Positions 7,880 to 16,220 of a stretch of 64,000 bases of DNA are shown here, piece by piece. The position numbers and the translations under genes are program-made. Source of the DNA: Paenibacillus_E qinlingensis_A (lineage in GTDB: Bacteria; Bacillota; Bacilli; Paenibacillales; NBRC-103111); the NCBI RefSeq assembly GCF_031455095.1, contig NZ_JAVDSB010000014.1, positions 62,001 through 126,000 of the forward strand, in the 5' to 3' direction. The notes under the pieces are model-generated. The model was given only the letters and a program-made list of their open reading frames with translations, had not been told where the DNA came from and made no database searches. Numbering within the stretch: the stretch's first letter is position 1; each line of letters starts with the position of its first letter.

Positions 7880-8788
7880 TTAGAAGGATCGTACAGAATC
7901 ATATAAGCAGGAAAGAAAGCTATCAAAGAGGGATGAGCGGATGCGATCCGCATTATAAGTAAAATAAATGTAGCGTTTAAAAGGGTTTTGAGGAATGCTT
8001 CGACAGCTCAATTCACCTCGCAACAGCTCTTTTGCGATGGCTATTTTAGAAATAACTGAGACACTTTCCCCTGTCATGACGGCCTGTTTAATCGCTTCTA
8101 AGGAGTCCATCTCCATCACTGGTTTTAGTTTAACTCCTAGTGTTTTGGCCCAATTTAGTGTCATGGTTCTTGTGCTAGACTCCTGTCCGTGCAGGATAAA
8201 GGGTACTTCGTTTAAGAACTCAGGGTGCAGCAATTCTTGTCTCGCAAAGCGATGATTAGGATTAAAAAAGAAAACGAGCTCATCTTCACATAGCGTTTCC
8301 CCAACAAGTGGGGACCATTGGAAAGGTTCTGCCGACATGATGCCAATATCAATTTCATGATTTAACAGCATTTCTTGAATGACGGGTGTAGGTCTTACGG
8401 TTAAAGAGACTGAAATTTGCGGATACAGCTTCGAAAATGAACTCAGCATCTCTGGGAGCACATAGGTTCCTGGAACGGAACTTGCTCCTATTTTCAAATG
8501 ACCGCTGCCACGCTCATCGAACTCCTTCACGACTCGTTCTGCTTCCTGAACAAGTGCGTTAATTTTCTTCGCATAATGATTCAATGATTGCCCCGCTTCG
8601 GTTAAATGGACCTTGCCACCTCGCGAATAAAATAGTTGCACACCCAGCTCTTGCTCCATCGATTTCATATGAAAGGAGACTGTGGGCTGCTTAAGCCCTA
8701 GGTGCTCTGCAACTGACGTAATTCGTTTGTGTTTATCAAGTAGTTCTATTACTTGGAGTTTTAACATGTTCCAATTCATCCCACTCAT
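7880..8788 (-). CDS. LysR-family transcriptional regulator
   Basis: 302 residues with an N-terminal winged helix-turn-helix (ITSVAEHLGLKQPTVSFHMKSMEQELGVQLFYSR) and a C-terminal effector-binding domain starting near GHLKIGASSVPGTYVLPEML, as in the CysB/CysL class. It is divergent from the ABC importer at 8954, the classic arrangement for control of the neighbouring transporter. ATG 8779 is an alternative start with a better-spaced AGAGGG. The effector cannot be read from sequence. Confidence 0.85.
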   Translation of the reverse strand: MSGMNWNMLKLQVIELLDKHKRITSVAEHLGLKQPTVSFHMKSMEQELGVQLFYSRGGKVHLTEAGQSLNHYAKKINALVQEAERVVKEFDERGSGHLKIGASSVPGTYVLPEMLSSFSKLYPQISVSLTVRPTPVIQEMLLNHEIDIGIMSAEPFQWSPLVGETLCEDELVFFFNPNHRFARQELLHPEFLNEVPFILHGQESSTRTMTLNWAKTLGVKLKPVMEMDSLEAIKQAVMTGESVSVISKIAIAKELLRGELSCRSIPQNPFKRYIYFTYNADRIRSSLFDSFLSCLYDSVRSF

Positions 8789-8831
8789 CCCTCTTTCCTA
8801 CCCATCTGCTTTGGGGATCATTATAGAAAAA

Positions 8832-8851
8832 ATCTATGGAAATGAATAGAT
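8832..8851. promoter_or_regulatory. Putative LysR operator dyad
   Basis: ATCTAT-N8-ATAGAT inverted repeat in the 165-base divergent gap, with a further ATCTAT at 8871-8876. The dyad overlaps the region where both promoters must lie (a TATAAT for the regulator lies at about 8819-8824 on the minus strand). Assignment to the regulator is inference from position. Confidence 0.45.
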
Positions 8852-8953
8852 ACACAACAAAAACTTAACAATCTATTTACTTTGCTATGACACTTAGCTG
8901 ACGATAGGCTCTTACACTAAAGGTGAGATCAAAAGCACGGAAGGAAGCATGCG

Positions 8954-9919
8954 ATGTCTCTACAACTTAGTGGTATAAGCAAATCTTTTGGTTCTATGAC
9001 AGCGTTGGAAGGTATTGAGCTTTCTCTCGCCAAAGGACGATTCACTACATTACTCGGTCCATCGGGTTGCGGTAAAACTACCCTACTTCGCATCATTGCT
9101 GGACTGGAGACACCTGATGAAGGTGAGCTGCATTTCGGAGATATCTGTTTGTTCTCGAAGAAGAGCAGGATCAATCGCCCTGTGCACAAACGTAATTTTG
9201 GTATGGTTTTTCAAGATTTTGCACTCTGGCCGCATTTAACAGTGCTGGAGAATGTTGCTTTCGGGCTTAAAGCTTCGGGTGACAAATCAAATTGGCGCCA
9301 GCGAACGATCGAAGCGATCGAGTTGGTACAGCTGCAAGGGAAGGAAAAGCGCTATCCGCACGAACTTTCAGGAGGCCAGCAGCAACGTGTTGCGCTTGCT
9401 CGTGCAATTGTCGTCCAGCCACAGCTCGTCTTATTCGATGAGCCAATGAGCGCGCTTGACGCCCTTTTGCGAGAAGAAATGCGTTTAGAATTGATGAATT
9501 TGGTACGAAGAATCGGTTTCACCACCGTTTATGTCACACACGATCAAACCGAAGCGATGTCGATGTCAGATGAAATCATCGTAATGAAAGATGGGCGTAT
9601 TTTACAAAAAGATACCCCAGAAGCCATTTATCAAAAGCCTACGCATCCCTTTACAGCTCGCTTTATCGGCAAAACCAATTGGTTAGAAGTGGACAAGCGG
9701 CTAGTCCGACCTGAGCATGTGCGGTGGGAATCTCTTTCTGAGAATGACCTTACCTATGAAGGCGTTGTACAAACGGTAAGTTACATGGGAGAACGTTATG
9801 AGGTCACCATGCGTTTAAATACGGGAGAAGTTTGGATGGCGTATCATCCTACGCGATTAAGGGTAGGGGATTTCGTAAAGCTTTACGTTGCACAGCAGCA
9901 GATTCACGTGCTTTCTTAA
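8954..9919 (+). CDS. ABC importer ATP-binding subunit (Fbp/PhnT class)
   Basis: 321 residues with Walker A GPSGCGKTT, Q-loop FQDFALWPHLTV, signature LSGGQQQRVALARA, Walker B LVLFDEP, H-loop YVTHDQTEAMSMSD and a short C-terminal TOBE-like domain. This is the iron(III)/2-aminoethylphosphonate/spermidine type of importer ATPase. It is first of an operon with the substrate-binding protein and a double permease. The substrate cannot be decided by sequence reading alone. Confidence 0.85.
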   Translation: MSLQLSGISKSFGSMTALEGIELSLAKGRFTTLLGPSGCGKTTLLRIIAGLETPDEGELHFGDICLFSKKSRINRPVHKRNFGMVFQDFALWPHLTVLENVAFGLKASGDKSNWRQRTIEAIELVQLQGKEKRYPHELSGGQQQRVALARAIVVQPQLVLFDEPMSALDALLREEMRLELMNLVRRIGFTTVYVTHDQTEAMSMSDEIIVMKDGRILQKDTPEAIYQKPTHPFTARFIGKTNWLEVDKRLVRPEHVRWESLSENDLTYEGVVQTVSYMGERYEVTMRLNTGEVWMAYHPTRLRVGDFVKLYVAQQQIHVLS

Positions 9920-9953
9920 GCAGTTACCATACCTAGGAGAGGGAGTTTAAACA

Positions 9954-11060
9954 ATGAAAACAAAAATGAAAAAATCTTTGCACACGACTACTCTAGCTTT
10001 GATGACGGTTTTGATCGGCGTAGGATTAACGGGGTGTGGAACGGGCAGCCAAACGACGACTGCTGGAACAGCATCCGAAAAACCAACAACAGCAGCAACT
10101 GCGTCCTCGTCTACTGCTCCAACGACAACGCCAGAAGCAAAAAAATTAAGCGGTAAAATCGTTGTTTATAGTGCGGGACCTAACCCACTTGCCGTTAGCA
10201 TTCAAAAAGGCTTCACAGCAAAAACTGGCGTAGAAGTTGAAATGTTCCAAGGTACTACAGGTAAAATCATGGCGCGTATGGAAGCCGAAAAAGGAAATCC
10301 AGTAGTCGATGTAGTTATTCTGGCATCACTTCCTTCTGCAATCGGAATGACCAAAAGCGGGTTAACTCTCCCTTATAAAGAGGCAAAAAATATCGATAAA
10401 TTAATTCCTGCTTATTCGGATAAAGAGGGTAACTATTTTAGCTACAGCTTGTCAGCATTAGGTATTGCTTTTAACACGAAGCTTGTAACGAATCCGCCTA
10501 AAGAGTGGAGCGATCTAACGAAACCAGAATGGAAAGATCAAATTAATATCCCAGATCCTGCTCAATCTGGTTCCGCTCTTGATTTCATGTCTGGCTATAC
10601 GAATAAAAACGGTGATGCTGCTTGGGATCTGTTTGGTAAAGTGAAAGCAAATGGTGCTATTATTGCTGGTGCTAACCAAGAAGCTATGGATCCAGTTATC
10701 TCTGGCGCGAAAAAGATTGTTATGGCAAGCGTTGACTATATGACTTACGCGTCAAAAGCAAAAGGTGAACCGATTGATTTGATTTATCCAGCAAGCGGAA
10801 CGGTGATCTCTCCACGACCTGCGATGATTATGAAAACGTCCAAAAATGTCGATGCATCCAAAGCTTTTATTGATTACTTGCTTTCCGATGAAGCTCAAAA
10901 ACTGGTTACGGACTCTTACTTGCTTTCGGGTCGCAGTGACATTCAAATTCAAGGCCGCGTTAATGCGAAGGATATCCCTACTTTTGATGTGAGCTGGAGC
11001 TGGATGAATGAGAATCAAGATGCGATTACGCAAAAGTTTACGCAATTATTTAAAAAGTAA
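9954..11060 (+). CDS. ABC importer substrate-binding lipoprotein (Fbp/PhnS-like)
   Basis: 368 residues. A lipobox LTGCG near residue 28 is followed by a Thr/Ala/Ser-rich linker of about 30 residues and a periplasmic-binding fold (KIVVYSAGPNPLAVSIQKGFTAKTGVEVEMFQGTTGKIMARMEAE ... VDVVILASLP). This matches family 1 binding proteins for ferric iron or 2-aminoethylphosphonate. It is located between the ATPase and permease genes in one operon. Confidence 0.85.
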   Translation: MKTKMKKSLHTTTLALMTVLIGVGLTGCGTGSQTTTAGTASEKPTTAATASSSTAPTTTPEAKKLSGKIVVYSAGPNPLAVSIQKGFTAKTGVEVEMFQGTTGKIMARMEAEKGNPVVDVVILASLPSAIGMTKSGLTLPYKEAKNIDKLIPAYSDKEGNYFSYSLSALGIAFNTKLVTNPPKEWSDLTKPEWKDQINIPDPAQSGSALDFMSGYTNKNGDAAWDLFGKVKANGAIIAGANQEAMDPVISGAKKIVMASVDYMTYASKAKGEPIDLIYPASGTVISPRPAMIMKTSKNVDASKAFIDYLLSDEAQKLVTDSYLLSGRSDIQIQGRVNAKDIPTFDVSWSWMNENQDAITQKFTQLFKK

Positions 11061-11084
11061 GCTGAGGTTGGGGATGACGACAAG

Positions 11085-12740
11085 ATGATCGTAAAACGCA
11101 CAGGGACGTACTTAGCATTGCTGTTACTAGCCATGCTAGTCGTCCTTCCTCTTCTATTCGTGGCTTGGAAAAGTATTTGGACCAAGGGGACATTAGATCT
11201 CCTAGCCCCATTACGAACCGTAATCGAAAAAGATTTATCGGGTGTATTCACAAATTCTTTCATGCTGGGCATTTGGGTAGTCGTTGGCAGTACGTTGCTT
11301 GCTTTGCCGCTCGCTTGGATCATGGCCAAAACACCACTTCGTAAGCATCGCTGGTTAGATATTGTGTTACTAATCCCTTTTATGACACCGCCATACATCG
11401 GCTCAATGGGTTGGATTCTCTTCATGCAGCCGCGAGGATACTTAGAGCAATTTTTTCCAGGTGCACACTGGGTTAGCACACATTTCTTCACCCTGTTCGG
11501 TATGATCACCATTATGAGTTTACATTTGTTTCCATTCCTGTATCTCATTCTCCGCAATGCTATTGTGCAAATTGGTGGAAATAAAGAAGAAGCTGCTGCT
11601 GTACATGGGGCTAGCTATTCTTATACATTACGGCGGGTGCTACTGCCGCTTGTTTTCTCCAGCTATATCATGGGCGCTTTGCTCATTTTTGTTAAAACAC
11701 TGGCCGAGTTTGGTACACCTATCACGTTCGGTAAACGTATCGGCTATTTCGTTCTCACAACGGAAATTCAAGCATCGATTTCTAGCTGGCCTGTGGATTT
11801 TGGGAAAGCGACTTCGCTTGCTTCACTTCTTCTGATGGCTTGTCTCGTACTTTGGTACGTGCAGTCTCTAGTTGTTCGGAAGCACTCTTATAACCTGGTA
11901 AGCGGTAAAAGCTCACAGGGCAAAGTCATGGGCTACCGCGGCTGGCAGCGTGCTCTCGCCTGGCTGTACGTAATCATGGTGCTCGCCACCGCGATTGGCA
12001 TCCCTTATTTCTCGATCATCTCAGCTTCACTCATGAAGCTGAGGGGGAATGGTCTCGCTTGGACGAATCTCACGCTTCGCCATTACGGTGAGCTTCTGAC
12101 TTGGGGTTCACCGAGCATGAAGGCCTTGACGAACAGCATGGGTCTCGCCTTGCTCGCGGCCTGCTTAGCGGCAGCGCTCGGTACGTGGTTCGCCCTCACG
12201 ATCGGGCGCGGCAAGCGCTTGCCGGAACGGATTACAGACATGTTCAGCCTGCTGCCGAACACCGTTCCCGATATGGTCCTTGTGGTCGGACTCATCATGC
12301 TATGGAATTCAGCTTGGATGCCGCTCCATCTCTACAACACCTACGGCATGGTTGTCCTCACGTACGTGGTATTCTTCCTGCCGTACACCGTGCAATACGT
12401 CAAGGCACGCAACGGCCAACTAGACGAATCCTTGCGGCAAGCCGGGCAAGTATTCGGCGGCAAGCCGTGGTACGTGTTCCGACGTATCGTCTTACCCCTT
12501 CTGCTGCCGGGCATTATCGCCGGCTGGATGATGACCTTCACCATCTCGCTCCGCGAGCTCGTCGCGTCGATGATGGTACTCCCGCCGTCGATGCAGACGT
12601 CGGCGACATATATTTTCGCTCAATTTGAACAAGGTCAAATTTCGCTTGGCATGGCAATGGCTGTCGTTTCAGTTGGTATAACGACGATCCTGCTGTTGAT
12701 AGTCAACAACATGAATTCAAACAGAAAGTGGAATGCGTAA
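11085..12740 (+). CDS. ABC importer double permease (FbpB/PhnU-like fusion)
   Basis: 551 residues containing two binding-protein-dependent permease domains in tandem, each with an EAA-type loop: EEAAAVHGASYSYTLRRVLLPLV in the first half and LDESLRQAGQVFGGKPWYVFRRIVLPLLLPGI in the second. About twelve membrane segments are expected. Fused permeases are typical for ferric-iron and phosphonate members of this family. The last bases overlap the next gene (TAATG), so the MBL gene is translationally coupled. Confidence 0.85.
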   Translation: MIVKRTGTYLALLLLAMLVVLPLLFVAWKSIWTKGTLDLLAPLRTVIEKDLSGVFTNSFMLGIWVVVGSTLLALPLAWIMAKTPLRKHRWLDIVLLIPFMTPPYIGSMGWILFMQPRGYLEQFFPGAHWVSTHFFTLFGMITIMSLHLFPFLYLILRNAIVQIGGNKEEAAAVHGASYSYTLRRVLLPLVFSSYIMGALLIFVKTLAEFGTPITFGKRIGYFVLTTEIQASISSWPVDFGKATSLASLLLMACLVLWYVQSLVVRKHSYNLVSGKSSQGKVMGYRGWQRALAWLYVIMVLATAIGIPYFSIISASLMKLRGNGLAWTNLTLRHYGELLTWGSPSMKALTNSMGLALLAACLAAALGTWFALTIGRGKRLPERITDMFSLLPNTVPDMVLVVGLIMLWNSAWMPLHLYNTYGMVVLTYVVFFLPYTVQYVKARNGQLDESLRQAGQVFGGKPWYVFRRIVLPLLLPGIIAGWMMTFTISLRELVASMMVLPPSMQTSATYIFAQFEQGQISLGMAMAVVSVGITTILLLIVNNMNSNRKWNA

Positions 12741-14038
12741 TGATGCATGTGGAAGTATGGGGCGGAGCCGGTGAACACGGTCGCTCCTGTTATTGGATTG
12801 GAAATACGAGGAGCAGTATCATGCTCGATTGTGGGGTAAAGCGTGAAGGCATTGGTGAATATCCACTCCTAGATGCTGCTAAAGTAGCCGCATTGGATGC
12901 GGTTTTTCTATCTCACGCCCATGAAGACCATTCGATAGCGATCCCTCTATTATACAAATTAGGATACACAGGTGTCGTGTGGACGACAAGAGTTACAGCC
13001 GAACAACTGCCTGGTTATTATTCAAGTTGGGGGAACAACGTACGTCAACAAGGTGGTGAGTTGCCCTACGATGAAACCCATCTAGCAGCGGTCAAATATG
13101 CTTTTATTGAAGATGCTGTACCCGCACAGCAATGGTTCACTATTTCTCCTGAACTGCGAGTGTGTTGGGGACGGAGCGGACATATGCTTGGTTCCATTTG
13201 GTTTATGATTGAGCTTGAAGGAAAGCAACTTTTCTACTCGGGAGATTATAGCGAGGATTCTATTGTGCTCGGCACAGACACGCCGCGGCTGATTGAACTA
13301 AGTTCAGCCTTGGATGGTGCCATCCTCGATGCTGCCTATAGCACGGATACCGAAGAACAAGAGTCAAAGCTCGAGTCTCTTTTCATAGAAGCAGATCGCG
13401 TCTTAGCCGCCAACGGCCAGCTGCTGCTGCCAGTTCCTGTGTGCGGTCGGGGACAGGAGCTGCTGCTCTTGATGGAGCAGCGCTACCCGAATACGCCGAT
13501 CCGCGTAGAGCAAGAGCTGATTGAAGCCATGAAGCTCATGCTTCAACATTCAAGCTGGCTCAAGGTCGGCATGGCTGCACGATTAGCCGAAGCCTTAAGC
13601 AGCTCCCGTTCTGCGATCATCTCTACCGATGATGATCGCGAACGTCTACTCCAGGAGGACATCGCATGTTCGCGCGCGGCCATTTGGATCACCACGGATG
13701 GCATGATGCAATCCGTGAAAGCGCAGTGGTATTACGACATGCTGCGTAATCACAACAATAATGGCATCCTGATCACGGGGCATGCCGCCAAAGGAACAAC
13801 AGCGCATCGATTACTCGCGCTGCCAGATGAGGATCGCGGATGCCGAATACGCGCCATCCGCTACAAAATCCACCAAGGACTCCCCGATGTCCGCCGGATG
13901 GTCCAATCTATGCGGAGCAACTTCAAGCTGCTCGTCCATGCGCCGAAACGGGATACAGATGAGTTGCTCCGACAACTACAAAAAGAGGGAGAGCAAGATC
14001 TGCTCTCCCTTGGGCCAGGTGCTCGCATCGTTTTGTAA
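12740..14038 (+). CDS. MBL-fold hydrolase of the CPSF/beta-CASP kind
   Basis: About 432 residues. The metal-binding motif is FLSHAHEDHS; GRSGHMLGSIWFMIE and LFYSGDYSED supply the usual later His and Asp, and a C-terminal ITGHAAKGT block resembles the beta-CASP region of CPSF-like nucleases. ATG 12740 overlaps the permease stop and is the preferred start; an in-frame GTG at 12728 is possible. An MBL/beta-CASP gene at the end of an Fbp-type importer operon is unusual. Its substrate is unknown, nucleic acid or a phosphoester being plausible. Confidence 0.75.
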   Translation: MMHVEVWGGAGEHGRSCYWIGNTRSSIMLDCGVKREGIGEYPLLDAAKVAALDAVFLSHAHEDHSIAIPLLYKLGYTGVVWTTRVTAEQLPGYYSSWGNNVRQQGGELPYDETHLAAVKYAFIEDAVPAQQWFTISPELRVCWGRSGHMLGSIWFMIELEGKQLFYSGDYSEDSIVLGTDTPRLIELSSALDGAILDAAYSTDTEEQESKLESLFIEADRVLAANGQLLLPVPVCGRGQELLLLMEQRYPNTPIRVEQELIEAMKLMLQHSSWLKVGMAARLAEALSSSRSAIISTDDDRERLLQEDIACSRAAIWITTDGMMQSVKAQWYYDMLRNHNNNGILITGHAAKGTTAHRLLALPDEDRGCRIRAIRYKIHQGLPDVRRMVQSMRSNFKLLVHAPKRDTDELLRQLQKEGEQDLLSLGPGARIVL

Positions 14039-14053
14039 CGATGCGAGCTCTTT
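14021..14053 (+). terminator. Terminator at end of importer/MBL operon
   Basis: Perfect 12-base stem GCTCGCATCGTT / AACGATGCGAGC with a TTGT loop, then a T-run. The stem includes the stop codon of the MBL gene. A second hairpin (AGGGAGAGCA / TGCTCTCCCT, about 13987-14011) lies just inside the coding end. Confidence 0.9.
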
Positions 14054-14617
14054 TTACCCTTTTAACATGTCATTCAACTCTTCCCACGACGTAATCCGCG
14101 GCAATGCCAGATGTTGATTATAGGATCTGTCCTTCACATAACTGCGGACTGGCAAGTGAGCTAACGTCTCCAGAACCGCCGGTTTGTCATCGAAATAATA
14201 ATCCAGCTCTAATGCCTCTATAATATGTACTTTCTCCGAATCACTCATTCCACAGAAGAAATGCCCCTCTGCGACAGGGAATCCGTGGTCGATCAGCCAT
14301 TGCCGCGTGCGCTCCGTATGATCTTTGGGTCGAGCTGTGATGTAGTACACCTCGTGGCCTTGTTCCACCAGCTCATTCAGAACCTCACGCGCATGAGGAA
14401 ATGTCGCACAGTCGGAATAATAAATCTCATCGCGTAGACTGTGCCACAGCTTCCCACCCTCCTCTTTGGATAATCCAAATGCACTGTGAATTTCCATGGA
14501 AGGCAGGGCTTGAAACACATCTAGCCCAACATTCTGCTGCAACTTGTGGTTGTAAATATGAAACGCATGCTCTCTTAGATTAATGAGGGTATCATCAATA
14601 TCAAATCCAAGTTTCAC
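14054..14617 (-). CDS. HAD-family 5'-nucleotidase-like phosphatase (NT5C type)
   Basis: 187 residues. HAD motif I is GFDIDDTLINL, motif II is YYITARPKDH, a Lys sits in DSEKVHII, and the acidic motif is YYFDDKPAVLE. Length and motif spacing fit the NT5C/YorS-like deoxyribonucleotidase family. The gene is convergent with the importer operon. The natural substrate is not predictable here. Confidence 0.75.
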   Translation of the reverse strand: MKLGFDIDDTLINLREHAFHIYNHKLQQNVGLDVFQALPSMEIHSAFGLSKEEGGKLWHSLRDEIYYSDCATFPHAREVLNELVEQGHEVYYITARPKDHTERTRQWLIDHGFPVAEGHFFCGMSDSEKVHIIEALELDYYFDDKPAVLETLAHLPVRSYVKDRSYNQHLALPRITSWEELNDMLKG

Positions 14618-14648
14618 CGTCTACCCCTCCATTCACCTGTCCTTTACT

Positions 14649-15293
14649 TTATTCCTTTAGTTTGATCCCAAAAAGACTTACGAATACCGAGGCCTGCCCT
14701 CTAGATATGATACATCCCCGCAGATCCTCAATGCTTACACCTAAACTGGTAAACTCACAGGTACTTAGGTCAATGCCTTCGAGTTTAGCCCCTGTAAATT
14801 GAGCTTGCTCCAACTTGCAAACCTCAAATTGTAGCTTTTGCAAAGTAGCCTCATAAAAATCAGAACTCATTAAAGAACAAGATTGAAAGGTGATCTGCTT
14901 CAGATTAGCCATACGGAATGTTGCAAAGTCCCCTAAACAATCTTGAAAAAGGATGTTTCGCAGCGTGGCTCCCGTGAGATCCATGCCCATAATTTTGCAA
15001 TTACGAAATTCTGTACGATGAATCGTCGCTTCAGTGAAGTTCACATTCGACAAATCACACCGATCAAAAATAACATCCGTGAACTCAATTTCTTTCATCG
15101 AAATCCGGGTAAAGGTCACGTTGCGGAAAATAATTTTATCAAATGCAACTTTATAAGCAGACTGATTATCAATTACACAATCACTAATGATGCCTGTATG
15201 AAAGCAATCCTCAGGTTCAAATTTTCCTTCTTGCAAGGTAATGATCGGTAATTCTTTCGGAAGTTTTGGTGCATCCAATTTAGGAATACTCAT
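14649..15293 (-). CDS. Pentapeptide-repeat protein
   Basis: About 214 residues with degenerate A(N/D)LxX-type repeats: IIFRNVTFTRISMKEIEFTDVIFDRCDLSNVNFTEA and DLTGATLRNILFQDC ... FTGAKLEGIDLSTCEF. These should fold into a right-handed quadrilateral beta-helix. ATG 15293 is preceded by AAGGAG seven bases away; the frame extends upstream only into the T-run of the preceding terminator. Function unknown; a DNA-gyrase-protecting role cannot be claimed. Confidence 0.75.
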   Translation of the reverse strand: MSIPKLDAPKLPKELPIITLQEGKFEPEDCFHTGIISDCVIDNQSAYKVAFDKIIFRNVTFTRISMKEIEFTDVIFDRCDLSNVNFTEATIHRTEFRNCKIMGMDLTGATLRNILFQDCLGDFATFRMANLKQITFQSCSLMSSDFYEATLQKLQFEVCKLEQAQFTGAKLEGIDLSTCEFTSLGVSIEDLRGCIISRGQASVFVSLFGIKLKE

Positions 15294-15324
15294 GAGAAGC
15301 TCCTTATCATAAGGTAATGGGGGC

Positions 15325-15348
15325 AAAAAAATAAGCCTTATCGGCTTA
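15325..15348 (-). terminator. Terminator of ECF sigma gene
   Basis: On the minus strand TAAGCC-N5-GGCTTA is followed by seven T immediately after the sigma gene stop, separating it from the pentapeptide gene. Confidence 0.75.
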
Positions 15349-15351
15349 CCT

Positions 15352-15960
15352 TTATAAAATGATCATTGTGGATAAGCTATGCAACATGAAGAATAAGGAT
15401 CCCCATTTTCTTTTAATATAATTCCGACCTCGGAAGAGCCTCGTCTTGATCGTAGAAACAGGCAAATTCACTTCACGGCTGATGTCTTCTAAGGACATAT
15501 CCAAATAATATTTGTACACAATAAGATCTTTGTATTTGTCCGGTAGATCTTGAATCATTTGCTCGACCTGACTAAACGTTTCCTGCTCAATCAGTTGAAG
15601 CTCCGGCGTCTTCTCAAGACTCACCAATTTCTCGATCAATGGGCGCTCGTCTTGCGAAGGAAACGCACTCGTGTCCATGGAGAGTTCTTTCTTCTTCTTC
15701 CGCATCAGATCAATGGTTACATTCTTGCCAATGCTAAAAATCCAGTTGGAAAAGTTCTTGGTAGCATCAAATCGATGTGAATTCAAATGTGCTCGCAAAA
15801 AAGTCTCCTGAACAACATCTTCGGAATCTGATTTATTACGTAGCATACGAAAAGCCAGTCGATAAATTCTGTCCTTATACAGCTCCAGAAGTCGATTAAA
15901 CGCTTTCGCATCTCCTTGACTCCACATTGTTGCAAGTTGACTATCGCTTAATTGCAGCAT
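15352..15960 (-). CDS. ECF RNA polymerase sigma factor (SigW-like)
   Basis: 202 residues with sigma region 2 (DRIYRLAFRMLRNKSDSEDVVQETFLRAHLNSHRFD ... FSNWIFSIGKNVTIDLMRKKKK) and region 4 (DLPDKYKDLIVYKYYLDMSLEDISREVNLPVSTIKTRLFRGRNYIKRK). This is most similar to the SigW/RpoE-like class. There is no anti-sigma gene downstream; a terminator and a pentapeptide gene follow instead. The hydrophobic tail LFFMLHSLSTMIIL is unusual. No ECF-type promoter is seen in front, so autoregulation is not supported. It is a candidate for the sigma that reads the TGAAAC/CGTA promoter of the Ter operon 8 kb upstream. Confidence 0.85.
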   Translation of the reverse strand: MLQLSDSQLATMWSQGDAKAFNRLLELYKDRIYRLAFRMLRNKSDSEDVVQETFLRAHLNSHRFDATKNFSNWIFSIGKNVTIDLMRKKKKELSMDTSAFPSQDERPLIEKLVSLEKTPELQLIEQETFSQVEQMIQDLPDKYKDLIVYKYYLDMSLEDISREVNLPVSTIKTRLFRGRNYIKRKWGSLFFMLHSLSTMIIL

Positions 15961-16017
15961 GTTAAATCTCCTTCACTAATGAAACTACCTATCTACTATT
16001 CTACCAAATCGAAGCAA

Positions 16018-16040
16018 AAAAAAGAAACCTTTTCAGGCTT
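16018..16040 (-). terminator. Terminator after 33-codon peptide gene
   Basis: Minus strand GAAGCCT-GAAA-AGGTTTC (one G-T pair) followed by eight T, ten bases after the stop at 16050. Confidence 0.7.
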
Positions 16041-16049
16041 CAAAGATGA

Positions 16050-16151
16050 CTATTTATCGATAAAATTGGACACATATTCCGCTTTCTCTGCACTTGCAAT
16101 CACAATTAGCGTTACAATAATTCCGAATAAGATAATCCCGCCTACGGTCAT
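16050..16151 (-). CDS. Small membrane peptide, 33 residues
   Basis: ATG at 16151, preceded by AGAGGG with an eight-base gap, begins a 33-residue peptide: MTVGGIILFGIIVTLIVIAS, then a charged tail AEKAEYVSNFIDK. It has a single membrane segment with the tail likely cytoplasmic or external. A dedicated terminator follows. The gene lies between the last gene of the Ter operon and the ECF sigma gene, same strand. No family recognised; the ribosome binding site plus terminator make chance unlikely. Confidence 0.65.
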   Translation of the reverse strand: MTVGGIILFGIIVTLIVIASAEKAEYVSNFIDK

Positions 16152-16220
16152 ATCGCGCACCCTCTTTGCTGATTGATACGAATGATCATCTATTATCAAA
16201 GATATGATGCGCGCTCCTTA

